Shown piece by piece: positions 36,956-50,449 of a stretch of DNA of 64,000 nucleotides. Under the pieces are notes generated by a model. It was not told the DNA's origin and ran no database searches. It saw nothing but the letters and a program-made list of their open reading frames with translations. The stretch comes from Paramacrobiotus metropolitanus (Eukaryota; Tardigrada; Eutardigrada; Parachela; Macrobiotidae). Location: contig NW_026570232.1 of NCBI RefSeq assembly GCF_019649055.1, positions 372,001 through 436,000 of the forward strand. Direction: 5' to 3'. Position 1 is the stretch's first letter; each line of letters opens with the position of its first letter. Made by a program: the position numbers and the translations under genes.

Positions 36956-38898
36956 CTATGAAATAGCTGCAATGCCCGCTGGAAGCTCCGTACTGTTATC
37001 ACCTTCGTCGGGGCCTTCTTTTTCTAGATCTTCGTCAGAAAGAATCGTAGGGCACAACGAGAAGGATCCCTTAGGTATGAACGTAGCTGACATGACGCAC
37101 ACAGCAATTATCGTGAAATGCACGCCGCCCACATAAATAATTGCTTCGTGAACGTCTCCGCCGTTCGCACCGCCTGTTCGCGCGTAAACTTGGTCCAAGT
37201 AAGTCCCCAACAACGGTGAAATTATGGCATATATAATTATGTACGTTGAGTACAGGAACGCCATGACCGCGCCCAGTGGGGATACCGCCGACTTGGATCC
37301 TTTGCCCAGTCGGGTCAGTGCTCCCTGGATGTACGCCGATATGGAAACATCGCCAGCGGCCCATCCAAATGAAATCGGAATAAAAGTTGCTGTAAAAAAA
37401 CAGAGTGATATAAATTTTCTGCTTGCGTAGTGGCACAGTATATGCGCACGCTGAAAGCTTGCAGTTTACTAGAAAATAACTGTTTTCTAGTAAACTGTGA
37501 CTAGTTTCTAGTAAACTAAAGATCTTACTGTTGCTACGTAAGATGTTACTGCAGGAATCGTCTGGTAAGCGGTTACTTGAAAATAACTGATCAAACATTT
37601 AGCAATTTAGAAACTAGATGTACTAATTAACTAACTAGATTGCACTTGTTCAAAGCGCATAATAAATTTTAATACTGTCTTTAAATTTCTATATATCTGT
37701 ATCTATTTTTATGCAGCAATATTTCATAGCTTCACCAACAGAAATATTATTTACCAGCAACCATCCAAGCGTATCTCACATCACCAGCGGGAGGATACCA
37801 GAATGGTAGGTACCAAACAATCAATACAGTGAGTGAATCTATCCGTAGCCATGGAATGGGTGTCTTTACGTAATTTGCCAATATAAACACTGTCGCAGCA
37901 CCGCATAATTCGCCAAAATTAGACCCACCGACCATAACTTGCGACCATGCCGACTCTCCTAAATATCGCTTGGCAATGACAGGTGCTAAAGCATTCTCCA
38001 AAAACCGGTGACCGTACAAAGCAACCGCATAACCATTAAACAGCCATATAAATTTCCGGCTGGTGAATATTATTTTTGCTCCGGTCCATATGGACGCAGC
38101 AAACAGATAAAATCCACCTACAATGGCTTTAATGTAACTAGGCTGTTGTTCGAGTTTGCCCAGTTTTTTCTTCTGGAATCCTAAATCGGATATAAACCAC
38201 CAGGTGATTGCTGCAGCGGTGTACAAAAGTGGTGTGATAATGAAGGACATGTTGTTCCCCAGAGCTGGAATTAAAGCCAGCGCGGTGGCAAATGCGCCTA
38301 ATGTACCGCTAACTTCGTAGCAAATGTGGACCAGTGAATCCATCCGGATGAGCTTCTTCACATCCCCACCGACAATGTCTTTGGGAATAACGCGCCTAAT
38401 TAACTCCACCATGCCGTACGCGATGCCGGTTACGCAGTAAATCGGAATAATGCCATCCGTATAATATGTTCCGTAATACGAATAATCCCCTTTCTTGTGC
38501 TTTGCCTCCCAATCTGCCGGCTTAATGTAACCACCTGTTGCTGCGTCAACAATTAACAAAATTGCTGTAAACAGTCCGAAAACGAATACAGCCGCGGTGA
38601 GGACGGTTTTCGTGGGAAACCGTTGTATTAGCGGAGCAATTAGGATGGATCCGACACACTGCAGCGCCTGGTTGAGACCAACCAACAGGCCGACTCTTTC
38701 GAATGTTTTTGCAGTGGTATTGGTGCGAATGGCATCGTAATCGTACCGATTGGTAGCTAATGCAATGATGGATCCATTGAACGCTTCCAAACCAAACTTA
38801 TACAAAGTAATTCCCAAGATGTATATAGCAATATTACGCTTTTCCAGCGGCGAGAATGACCGCCAGGTTTCGCGAATGGACGCTCTGACGTCAGGCAT
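36956..38898 (-). CDS. Major facilitator superfamily transporter, fungal-type
   Basis: Two exons, 38898-37755 and 37389-36956, give 525 residues; the intron (37388-37... side read on the minus strand as GTAAAT...ACAG) is phase-consistent. About 10-12 hydrophobic helices are visible. Distinctive blocks: LEKRNIAIYILGITLYKFG, GLNQALQCVGSILIAPLIQR, VELIRRVIPKDIVGGDV, IPISFGWAAGDVSISAYIQ and SPLGAVMAFLYSTYI. These resemble, from memory, an uncharacterised MFS family abundant in fungi. The acidic tail (LSDEDLEKEG) is cytosolic. The substrate is unknown. The intron and conserved frame indicate a working gene. UNC-93-like transporters are a possible alternative label. The N-terminal ATG at 38898 gives a short leader before the first helix, as expected. 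Confidence 0.85.
37462..37517. repeat. 15-bp perfect inverted repeat in the MFS intron
   Basis: Arms of 15 bp at 37462-37476 and 37483-37497 (core TTACTAGAAAA and its complement) flank a 6-nt loop. A third partial copy follows at 37505-37517. It lies entirely within the single intron of the transporter gene. Confidence 0.7.
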
Positions 38899-41541
38899 CT
38901 TGTTTTCGTGTCGTTAACGTTGTAACGGCGAACGGATTTCTCAACTACCTACAGAGTACAAGCAAATTTTTCGGGCTTATACTATTTTTTCAGAGTCGGA
39001 TAACTGCAGATAATTAAGCAAAAACTAATAATTTACCAGCTATACATATTGTGCAATACAATAATACGGTTCGAGAGACCACGCGCACTTGAATCAGCGG
39101 GGCCACCTTATACACGTGGAAGTTATTAAAAAACAAGATTATTTCAATACTTTTATTGGCAGAATTTTATGGAATAATTATCTCATGCAGTGATCCAAAT
39201 CCTCTATTAGCCAGTAAATTACTTAAGAAACTCCAAAATTAATCACGGTTCATGAGTAAAAATATCTGGACAATCAAAATGCGTGCGCCGGTGCACGGAG
39301 GATTTCCCCAATTCACTCTGTAAAAGTACATCACGCAATGGTATGCTACATGTAAGAACTTATGGTAATTAAAAATTTATAAGCATACCAGAATCACGAC
39401 GACCGTCAGAAAAGATGAGAAAAACGTTTAGACGGTATTTGTAACTTTTCTTGTTATGCTAGCGCTACTATGCAGACTGCAGCTGACTGCCCATCTGCGA
39501 TACAGAAGAAACCTTGAAAAAACAATTTCGCTATGGGTGCTAAAATGGTTTCTACAGTAAACATAAACATTCGCTTCGATTGCACCCAGATGTACGTTTA
39601 ATCTGTTCCGCTTCACAAAAAAACAGAAGCAGACAACTGCACCGTGACAATGACTAATATTTCCCATACTTCTATAGATACCGAACTGCACTTCTCGGTA
39701 AACTGCCGCTAGTGTGGTTAAATGTCTACGAAAAAAAGGTAAACAAAAATTTAATGCCATCGAAAGGATCGTGCCTACAATTTTACCTCGTAAGTGCAAC
39801 AGAGGCGTTATGTAGGTATAGGCAATAGCAGAGATCGTAAACTCTGTTTTTACATGTGTTTTCGAACACCGACATATACAATATTCATATGCAGTTCTAT
39901 ACTCCGTTAAAAACGATATTTATGAAAAAGTACCGCAAATTGTAAACAAAAAACCCAGTAAATTCAAAAAAATCTACGGCTAATAATTACCTGTGCCGAC
40001 ATGGAAATTACAAACCGGCATTTAACACGCTTTTAATTTGTCAATTTGACAGCGGCAGAATGTCATGCACAAAAAAATTTAAGGATTTTTTCAAGTGCTT
40101 GTACTTATTAGCACACTAGAACCACAATTTCATGAAACGATTTTTAAACGAAGCGCATTCAAAGGTTGCACCATCTAATTTATTAGATACATATTACAGT
40201 AAATTCAGTTAAGTTCACAATAATCATAACCGGTTATAATGATAATATCTTGTGGTATTTTATAGCTGTTATATTCGCAAAACTGTTATTATAAACCGAA
40301 TTCTGGTTCGCTAAAATAAAAAGAAAAAGGACATAACGGCCTCACCTGACATCTTTAAAATAAACTAGCAAAATCGAAGGCGTCCTGATAATAATATACG
40401 CGGCGCGCGCAAGCCTTGATCCAGCATGTATCTGTATTTATAATATCATGATTATCACAAACGCATAGCGTAAATAAGAAATTTTGCACTAGCAGTTATG
40501 AGAATGAGAAACGGAAACTCTACTGGAAACCAGACGTGTGAAAATCAAAGCCTGAAAGCAGATTTGGAATGGATTATACGGTAGGAATAGGCGTACCAAG
40601 CGCCAACAAAAGAGTTTTGTGAACGATGATATCGTCTAACAAACAACTGCCAGAAGTATCGGCGATTTTTCACTGGCGTTGTAGATGCCAATACTTTTAC
40701 ATCGCCGATTACCGTGAATGGTATCGCATTGTTGCGCTACAGAATGCTGTTGAGATCCGCTTGAGAGAACGTGTCAGTGTGTATTGTTTTGAACGCTAGA
40801 GGCATTAAGCGTTGACAAAAAAAAACAGTAGCCAGGTATGAACAAAATCATGACAACTTTGACATACGACGCAAACAACTTGAAACAAGCCTCTTCCAAA
40901 TTTTTTTTGCGCAAAGCAGCAATCCACAATAGGTTACGGCATAATCATTACCCGTGCGGTCTTTGTTATCACTTTCTTCGGCTTCTTCGAAGAGCGCATC
41001 GAATTCTTTAGCTCAAGCTTTCTCCCTATACAACATGTACAATGGCAGCTGTTAATTAAGTTTAATTTCTATCTTTTTATAATGCATGGCGTGGCGGCGG
41101 TGTGGTTTCAGTCACTTATTACTACCGAACACTGATGATCCACAACCGGAAGGGAGGGATTTATAAACATTCACAATTTTAACTGAATTGTTAAAACAAT
41201 TCACTTCCGGCTGCAATGCTAAAGAAAACAAATTTTTAGAGAAAAGTAGAATATAAATTGCAAGGTTTACGCACGGATCATTTGGCACGACATTTTTGAG
41301 GAACAAAAAAAGTTCCCTCGTATTTGTTTTGTAGCGCTCTCTACCCGATAGGGCGGCTCAAGTGCCAAGCATCCGTCCGAGTGGACGGTTACGTATATAT
41401 TTTGCCTTGTGGATGCTATGTACTGAAGTTTGCCCGTAATTCGCACTAGCCAGCCAGTTAGTTGTTTCCTCGCTCCTAAACTTTGGGTCTTTGAAATTTT
41501 TAATGATGCATTTTATTCGCATTTTTCGCTGTCTTTAAAAA
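38899..41541. other. Intergenic, between divergent MFS and POLR1A genes
   Basis: 2.6 kb with no supported gene. AT-rich with scattered stops in all frames. It must contain the promoters of the transporter (-) and POLR1A (+). Confidence 0.5.
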
Positions 41542-44500
41542 ATGGAGGTGGATACGAGAAGAGTCAGTCATGCGCCGCGGGAAGTGGCATTCGGCGTACA
41601 TTCTGCCGAAGAAGTTCGAGCCATCTCCGTGCTAGAAATCAAGAATCCTGTTAGCTTTGATCAGCTGGGTACTCCGGTTACGGCGGGGCCTCACGATCCA
41701 GCTCTAGGTTCGTTTCCTATACAGGCTGTACTGTCTCTAGCCTCGTTGCTGGAAATAAACCGGACTAGCAGAATTTATTCTGCTTTTCTTAGGCGCGGTG
41801 GAACGCGGCGAAGTGTGTCCTACTTGTTACCAGATGAGCAAAAGCTGTCCAGGACACATTGGGCATGTTGCGCTACCGGTGCCTGTTTTCAACCCAATGC
41901 TCTTCAAGACTTTGTTAAGGGTAAGTAAATTGGAATGAGGCTTTTTTTGAATTTATTTTCCAAATTTTAGTTTTCGACCGTTTAAAATAAGATTCAGTTT
42001 TGTTTCATAGTAGTAAATTTCACGAAAGTGTGCGATATGTCCGATATCGTAATTTTATCAATAATTCTGGGGTTTATTCGTTTTGCTGGTAAAATTCAGA
42101 GTCTGTTTGCGTTTTCGCTAAATTTGTTTGTTGTACCGCTTATACGTACTAATAATATTATAATCTGGGAATTTTTTGGTCGGGTACGCTTCCAGATTCT
42201 GAAAGGCAGTTGCTATTCATGCAAGTTGCTTTTGTGCGAAGGGAGAACAGCCACAAACTTCGCCTGCCAGATCAGGTTAATTGAAGCGGGACTTACCAAT
42301 GTAGCACTGGATTTTCCTCTGCTGGCGAAGGGCTATTTGCTCAACAATCCCTGTCGTGCTGAAGAAGTTGCGGAGCATTTAAATGCTTATGTGGATCAGC
42401 TCATTGAAGGTAGGCCAACTGTTTCGAAAATTAAAATCTCTCGTCATAAGCACCAGCTCCTACAAGATTTGGTCCGGCTCTAGGAAATTCAACGAATGAT
42501 CAGAATACAATTGATTCTGCAACTGTTTTGAAAGACAAACAGAGTGTGGTGAAAGAATTCCTGCACCGGTCTTTGGGCGCGAATAAAAAATGCTATTTCT
42601 GCCTTGGCAAGAAATGGACTATCAGGTCGTATTTCGATCGGAAAATCACTTACGTGGTGGGCGGAAGAGGTGCTCGCCCGGAAGGAAGCAAATCGAAACC
42701 GAGACCTAATAAGAAAAACGTGGATTTGGCATTAGCAGCCGAACAGCAACAGTATGACTTCCCTTTTTGGTATTTATTTTATTTTTGAGATGAAGAATAC
42801 GTTATAGGGAAGAAGAAACAGTCCCTGAACCCGAGCCTATTCCGCAACCAGAAATTCCTGCAGACAATAGAGCGGTAAAAATGTTTTGCATGATTGCTGA
42901 TTAATTTTTGCAGCAGCTATTTTTGATTTCAGCACGCGTTGTCACCAACCGAAGCAAGGGAATACTTACGAGAAGTCTGGAGAAAGAACAGCGAAATTTT
43001 AGCAGATTTATTCGGAATTTTCGATAAATCACTAGAAAATCCAACTGATATTCTTTTTATTGATGCTCTCATGGTCTCGCCACCTAAATTTCGTCCGGTA
43101 AGAATTGTTTTACAATTTTGAAATTGCGTTTTCTTAAGCACACTCGCGCTTTCAACGCCGGCGTGATTTTCGGTGAGCGTTTTAGTACTAATCCTTCATT
43201 TCAGATTCGTGTCGTTGATGGATTTCGTTATGCTCACGCGGAAAGCAAAAATCTAGAGCGGATTATTCAATGTTGCAATAATATTCGGATTTTAAGGAGT
43301 TTTGTAAAACAAGGCGCCAGTCCAAAAATTGCATTGGTAAATTTATGATTGAATTTACTGTGACTTGTCGCACTACTGTCCGGTTTACATTTTTGGATTG
43401 TTAACTGCTCTTGTTCGTTTTACTATTGTTGATTGTTTTTCAGCCAGAAATTCAGCAAATTCCCGGTAACACGATGGAAGCTAAACTGCTGGAAGCATGC
43501 GACAGATTACAGGTCTACGTGAGCAGCATTGCCGATGGTGATGCCGATAAGATGAACCCGGAATTTTCTAATGGAGTCAAACAGGTGATGGTGGTGTTTT
43601 TAGCACGCTGTGGATAATGTTCTGGTCGTCTAGTCCGGATAATAATGCGCCCATTTACACATGTAGATCTTGGAAAAGAAGGAGGGTTTATTTCGCATGC
43701 ACATGATGGGAAAACGAGTGAATTACTCAGCGCGTTCTGTCATTTCCCCTGATCCTTACCTCAAACTTAACGAAATCGGAATTCCGGAGTACATTGCCTT
43801 GAGATGGACGTATCCGGCGGTTGTGACCACCAACAACATTGATCAACTTCGAAAGGCCGTAATCAATGGACCTGCTGTGCATCCCGGGTGCGTCCTGTTG
43901 AAGCTGTATTTTGAAGTTATTAAGTTGTATGTAGATTCCGCTGAACTTGAGTTTTCGTCAGATATTTCTCAATTTTTATCTACTTTTTTTAGTGCTGATA
44001 AGGTGATAAATGATGACGGAACGGTAACAATATTGAAAGCCGACAATCCCAAACAGCGAATGGCTATTGCCAAGGGACTTCTAGCGGGATTAAAAGCGGG
44101 AGTGACGAAGAAGGTTCATCGTCATCTTATTAACGGTGACATTATGCTGTTAAACCGTCAACCAACCCTGCACAAACCCAGTATTATGGCACACAAGGTA
44201 TTCATTATTTCATTCCGTTAGAATAGTCTTTGGAATATCGTTATCATTTCTCTTCCTCGCAGAACATTTCTTGAAATATTTCGCATAGGCCCGTATCCTG
44301 AAAGGAGAAAAAACCTTGCGTTTGCATTATGCCAACTGCAAGTCTTACAATGCCGATTTTGATGGGGATGAAATGAACGCCCATCTTCCGCAAGACGAAG
44401 TCGCACGATCGGAAGCTCATTCGATACGTGAGTAACAAAATGGAAAATAAATACATTAAAAACAAAATAATACTGGTAAGAACAACCACCAATAGGATTG

Positions 44501-47500
44501 TTTGGCGTTTGTAGTGAACGCTAGTTATCAGTATCTTGTACCGAAGGATGGTACGCCTCTCAGTGGTCTCATTCAGGATCATATCGTTGCTGGAGTTCAT
44601 TTCACCATTCGGGGACGTTTCTTCAACAAAGCAGATTATGAGCAACTTGTGTTTTCGGCTTTGGGGGATTTGCATACTTCTGTCCGGTTTCTTCCCCCTG
44701 CGATCTGGAAACCTGCGCCTTTATGGTCAGGAAAACAGGTACAGTAAGCATTCCATGAAAATTAGACAGTGTAAATACTTAATAATTATAATAAGAAACC
44801 CAGCCAGCAAAGTAAGTGCTTTTACGCTTGACAACGCATTCAGTTGCGAGTAACGGATTAATATCACTTCGTAGGTAATTTCAACTATAGTGATAAATCT
44901 CGTGCCAGAAGGAATGCAACCTTTGTCCCTCCGAACCGCTAGCAAAGTCCCACTGAAAGTACGTTATGGATATTCTGCTGCTATTTGATTTTCTTTTTCG
45001 TGTCAAAAAGCTGGAAAATTGCGGCGCTATAATTTACTGAAGTGTTTTCGTGCAGAGTTGGCAGACTAATCAAGGAAGAAACCGGAAAAGGCCAAATTTT
45101 AGTATAGCCTTGAGCGACGACAAGGATATGACGGAAAGCGACGTCATATTTCGGCAAGGAGAACTGGTCTGTGGAGTTTTAGACAAGGCGCAGTATGGTC
45201 CGTCATCTTTCGGACTTGTGCACGCTTGTTTCGAGGTAGACAATTGTTTGAATTATTTTATTGTTAAATTCCGTGTTCAGTTGAAAAATGAGAAAATGGA
45301 TATTGCAGCTGTATGGCGGAGAGACTTCAGCTCAGCTACTCAGCAGCTTTGCCCGATTGTTCACGTTCTTCCTTCAACTGCAAGGTTTTAGTTTGGGAGT
45401 GGAGGACATCTTGGTTGCCCATGGTGTAAGCTGTGAAATCTACTTTTCACCTACTGCAAACGACAAACCTTAATGCTCATCGCTTGCAGCAAACAGCACT
45501 CTCTTATTTTTGTTATTAATATTTGATTAATTCGTTTCTTTGAAAATTGCAGGCTGATTTTCAGCGGCGTCGAATTATGGCGACAGTGGATCAGTGTGGA
45601 CCGGAAGCTGTGGCGCAAGCGCTGCAACTGGATGCTAATTCTACATCGCCGGAAATGCTAAGAAATCACTTCGAAAGGGCACACCGTGCCGCAGATCAGA
45701 GCGACATGAAGGTTATTGATGGGACAGTGAAAGGCATGGTTGATAAGTTGAATAACGATATTACACGGTATTCAAACAGACTTCAAGATACAATTTCGTC
45801 TACCTTGAGTATCCTGTTAATTTTTCTGCTTTTAGCGCTTGTATGCCTGGTGGTTTGGTTAAAGAATTCCCGCAAAATCAGCTGCAGACTATGGTTATGT
45901 CCGGTGCAAAGGGTGCAACGGTAGGTTGAATATTAAATTCTTAGTCTTGCTTTTCGATGCTTCCGGCAGAGACTGCTGTAAATACGTCGTAATAATAACG
46001 GATTTGGTAGGTTTAACAATCTATTCCAAGAATGTTGAGTTCTCCATTTTCATTGATGATTAGGGAGAAATGATCTCTTGGTAAAGTGAAGGAAAGCTTT
46101 CCGATTTTAATGAGTAGTATGCGTACTGTTGTCGAATATTATTTTCGTCGGAAAGTTTGCAGACAATGAATTCTTTTTTCGTTCGTTAGGTGAACTGCAT
46201 TCAGATGTCGTGTCTTCTTGGGCAAATTGAGCTTGAAGGCGCTCGCCCGCCCTTAATGTTAAGCGGTCGAACGCATCCGTCATTCCGGCCGTACGAGTCG
46301 TCGCCGCGATCTGGAGGATTTGTAGTGCAAAGATTCGCCACTGGTTTGAGGCCGCAGGAATATTTTTTCCATTGCATGGCTGGTCGCGAAGTATGTTTGC
46401 TAATAAATCACTTGTTAATTTTGATTATTATGAAGATGAAAGATGAAGATTCTCTTAGATAAAAGAGACTCTTGATAAAGATTTCTCCGTACTGCGACTT
46501 TTTGTTTCGCACTACTTCATATTTAACTTTCTGTCCACATAATGCTGTAATACACTACTTTCTAGGGTCTTATCGATACTGCAGTCAAAACTAGTCGAAG
46601 TGGCTACCTTCAGAGATGCCTTATCAAACATTTGGAGGGGGTTGTGGTTAATTATGATCTGACAGTGCGTAACAGTGACGGTGGTATCATCCAGGTAAGC
46701 GAATACCGAAGTATATGGTACAGCGTTTTTGACGCATCCAGTTCTAACAGCGCTTTACGTAGTGCCTACAGAGTATGTCAATAACATCGTTTCACGTGTT
46801 TCAGTTTTTGTATGGAGAAGATGGACTGGATATTGGCAAAACTCCGTTCTTTTCGGAGAAACAAATGCCATTCCTGATCTCAAACGTTAATCATTCCACC
46901 AGATCTGAAATAAAAAGGCTGTCGAAAACTATCGATGTCAAAACAGCCGCTGTCCATGATCGCTCGGTATGTTTAATAGTGGTGCTAAATAGTATCAGCT
47001 GTAGATACTTATAATTTTGTTTTTCTGAAATTTCTGTGTGACAGTACCGCTTTTGCGGTGGAATGTGACAACATTTCAACTTCGTTAACTTTTTTTACGC
47101 AGACGCGAACGTACAATACGTGTATATTTTCGTTAAAACATTACTGGTTGGTAAGGAATATAAAATTGCTAATTTTTTTGAGTTGTTCGATGGTGTAATA
47201 TGACAAATGCTGAATGTCAGAGCAGCAAAAATTTAAAATCAACAATCTGCTCTGTATAAGATGATTTATTTCATGCCTAACGTTTAGGTGAAAGCATGGA
47301 AGGAGGAAACAGTTAGACTGTCGGCAAAAGCCAGAAAAAAGCAGAAACTATTGCAAAAGGCACCAGATGAAAATATTGCCTTGCTACAGCTGCCACGGTA
47401 TGTGGCAGATCTTTCTTTGAATTCCGGATATTTGTGCACTGGCAGTCCATTTTAGGATCAGTCGGATGTCGGATACAGGAAGACAGAATGACACTGTCGA

Positions 47501-50229
47501 ACCTACGTTGTCGGCTTGTCGACCGGATATCCATTTTGGGTCTATATCCGAGCGACTGCATTCAATTATGGAAAAGTACATGAAGAACCCGCCCATTTCG
47601 GGGAAGATGTGCCAGACACAGTCGGGCTTCAAGTCTCCAGAAGCACTGGTTCAGAATGTGGTAAATTTGAAGTATATGAAGTCTCTGTGTCAACCTGGAG
47701 AGGCGGTGGGGGCACTTGTGGGTCAGTCCATTGGGGAGCCTTCGACGCAGATGACCTTGAATACGTTCCATTTTGCCGGTCGCGGAGAAATGAACGTAAC
47801 GCTTGGTATACCTCGACTCCGAGAAATCTTGATGACTGGGAGTAAGACCATTAAAACTCCCACTATGGAGGTTCCGGTTAAAAAGGGAATGGAAAACGAG
47901 GCGGAGTTGTTAAGGATTCGTCTGACCAGATTGATGTTTTCGGAGGTTAGTGGGTCGCTTTTATCAATCCAGGCTCGTTATTATGGATCGCATTATTGTG
48001 TATTGTGGTACACTGATACCAATGGGATAATTAGTACTATTATGTACTGACGCTGTTTGCGATCAATTTTTATGATGAGATAAAATTGATGAAACTTCTT
48101 TAACTTTTAAGTTTTAGTTCTTCCGTATATTTGCTGAGTTTCATGAGTCTTATTCGCACACAAATAATTTATTTGCGGTTTATTTCAGATGGTGGATTAT
48201 ATGGAAATGAATAAATACAACGAAGCTCAAGAAAATGATAAGTAAGCTAATGTTTCGGAAGTTTTGATACTTGTAACGCGCTTAACGTGTATGGCTTATC
48301 TTTATGAAACAGCATGGAAACGATTCTGGAATTGTATATAAAATTTATTTCTCCGGAGGAAATTGTGTCGAAAACATGCATAACCTCCCGCAAAGTTCTC
48401 ATGTACTTCGAAAAAGTGGTCGTAAGGCAGCTCGTTAAACGGATTCGCCAGAAAGGGGCTTCAGTGAAAAAGCAGACCAAGTAAGCAGGTTTTGTTTTTA
48501 CAATTTTTAAAATGTTTACTAAATTTTAATCTTGGATGATGGAATAGGAAGGGCCATGGAAATGAAATGGACGAGGCAGTGGAGGCGCGAGGTCAGGCCA
48601 GTGGTGAAGGTGGTGAGGATGGCGGGGAGGAGGCAGCACATAACGAAGGAGACGACGAAGCGGAATCTCTGTATTCGGACGATGAAGCAGCGGATCCCGA
48701 GGGTGGTAAAGCGCAGAGGGCAGCGGATGCTGAGTACAGGGGCGACGAAGATGATGAGATTGTTCGCGAGTGGGAGGATGGAGAAGAAGCCAGAATGGAA
48801 GACGAAGACGGTCCAGATGAACACGACAAAGGTGAGTGCGTTTCAGCTGTATAATTTTTTTTAAATGTTCAGTGGAATAAAAATCACACGATTGTTAGAA
48901 TCAGTTTTTACGCGTATATCTTCACATAATTCCATGCAGTTTAGATAAATGCATCTTTTACTATTTAAATGCAGCGACAGAAATGACAGCAGTTTGAGTT
49001 GAGAAATTTACTAATTGTGATTACGATTTCACAGAAAATTCCCTGCGAAGCGATTCTGATGGGGACGCCGATATAAGTGCGGACTTGTTAGCAAGTTTGA
49101 TTCCGCCAACTCCTCATGAAGGAAAAAAATCTAAGAAGAGGATGAACGCCATTCGTACCGAAGTACGTTGCTGTGGTTGTTGTTTTGTTTGATGGTGATT
49201 TTATTATTATAATCAACGTGGTATGTAGGGAGTAATGGGTGTGGATTCGTGGGTGAAAAATTATCGTTATGATCCGGAAGAGAATAACTGGTGTCGGCTT
49301 ACGTTGGCCATTCCCATGTCCAGTGCGGCTGCCGATCCTCAGTCGCTAATTGAATCCGAACTGAAGAAATGCGTTGTGCATCAGGTGGCCAACATCCGTA
49401 AAGCCTTTCTGGCCAAGGAGAAGAATGGTGTTGTGATGCTGCGAACGGAAGGTGTCAATTTCGATTACATGATGCAGTTTGATGAAATTGTGGACCTGAA
49501 TCGACTCATGTCCAATGATATCCAAGCAGTGGCGGAGCGCTTCGGGATAGAAGCGGCAGCCAAGACCATAATCCGGGTGAGTGAGTGTGTGTGTGTGTGT
49601 GCATGGGTAATGCGATAGCGCAGTCGATAGTTTTTGTCTGGAGCTTAAGGGAAAAAAGTGCCTGGTGTTTCATCTGCTTGACAATTGCTAGGAGTGCAAT
49701 AGCGTATTCGGCGCATACGGGATCGATGTCAATTATCGGCATTTGTCTTTGGTGGCTGATTATATGAGTCGGGATGGCGTGGTTAAAGCGTTTAATCGAT
49801 TGGCCATTGCCAGTAATGCGTCACCGTTCCAGAAAATGAGTTTTGAAACATCCATGAATTTTTACCGGGATGCTGTTGTCAACGGTAAGTTCTTTCGTTA
49901 CTTTGCGAGACAAGAGAGGAGATTCATTGCTTTTGCAGTTACCGGAAATGTTTGCTTTGCGTCGGTTTTTCTCATTTTTATATTGAAACATTCGAGCGAA
50001 GTTAGCATTTTTGAAGTATTAAAAGAAACAACAAATTTTTTTAATGGACAATGGTTTTCAGATATTCGAAAGATATAATAATTTTTTTTGTTAATGGAAA
50101 TTGTGTTTTTCTTTTTCAGGAGCCCGGGATACCCTTCAAAGTCCATCTGCTCAGCTGGTTATCGGAGAACGCGTTCGCGTCGGTACCGGTTTATTTTCGC
50201 TGCGAGCGCCCGTACGGTTGGATAACTAA
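41542..50229 (+). CDS. POLR1A: RNA polymerase I largest subunit (RPA1/RPA190)
   Basis: 29 exons give 1,714 residues, against about 1,700 for animals. Exon ends by GT/AG and phase: 41542-41707, 41793-41920, 42196-42409, 42484-42769, 42808-42874, 42933-43097, 43205-43336, 43444-43584, 43667-43887, 43993-44197, 44289-44427, 44515-44738, 44875-44958, 45056-45235, 45309-45425, 45553-45767, 45836-45920, 46190-46390, 46566-46694, 46805-46966, 47288-47397, 47456-47945, 48189-48241, 48313-48480, 48548-48831, 49035-49162, 49229-49576, 49692-49884, 50120-50229. Clamp zinc ligands are in exon 2 ([17 protein letters not shown]). The metal A loop [10 protein letters not shown] is in exon 11. The bridge helix/trigger loop ([19 protein letters not shown]) is in exon 22. 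The Pol I-specific acidic insertion is in exon 25. It makes the large rRNA precursor in the nucleolus. Confidence 0.97.
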
Positions 50230-50443
50230 AACAGTGGTGGAAAATAATTACCGCTTATTGCGGACTTAGACTTTCCAGTGCCTGGCCAGATGTGTTGTGC
50301 CTTGTGTTATTCTGTGATGAAAAGTTTCTCTTTACGAAGGCTGAATCGTATAAATTTGTACTGGTTGAAGATGCGTCTGTTGAAAATATCCTAGCGCAAA
50401 GAAAAATACAATATCGTTGAACATTGTTGCAATATTTTATGCC

Positions 50444-50449
50444 AATAAA
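50444..50449 (+). terminator. Candidate AATAAA polyadenylation signal (POLR1A)
   Basis: AATAAA 214 bp after the POLR1A stop. Confidence 0.45.

Noticed and set aside
48593-48829. Ser-rich minus-strand frame in POLR1A exon 25
   Set aside because: It is the shadow of the acidic Glu/Asp/Gly-rich insertion.
49582-49600. GT microsatellite in a POLR1A intron
   Set aside because: Ordinary short dinucleotide repeat next to a splice donor; no wider significance seen.
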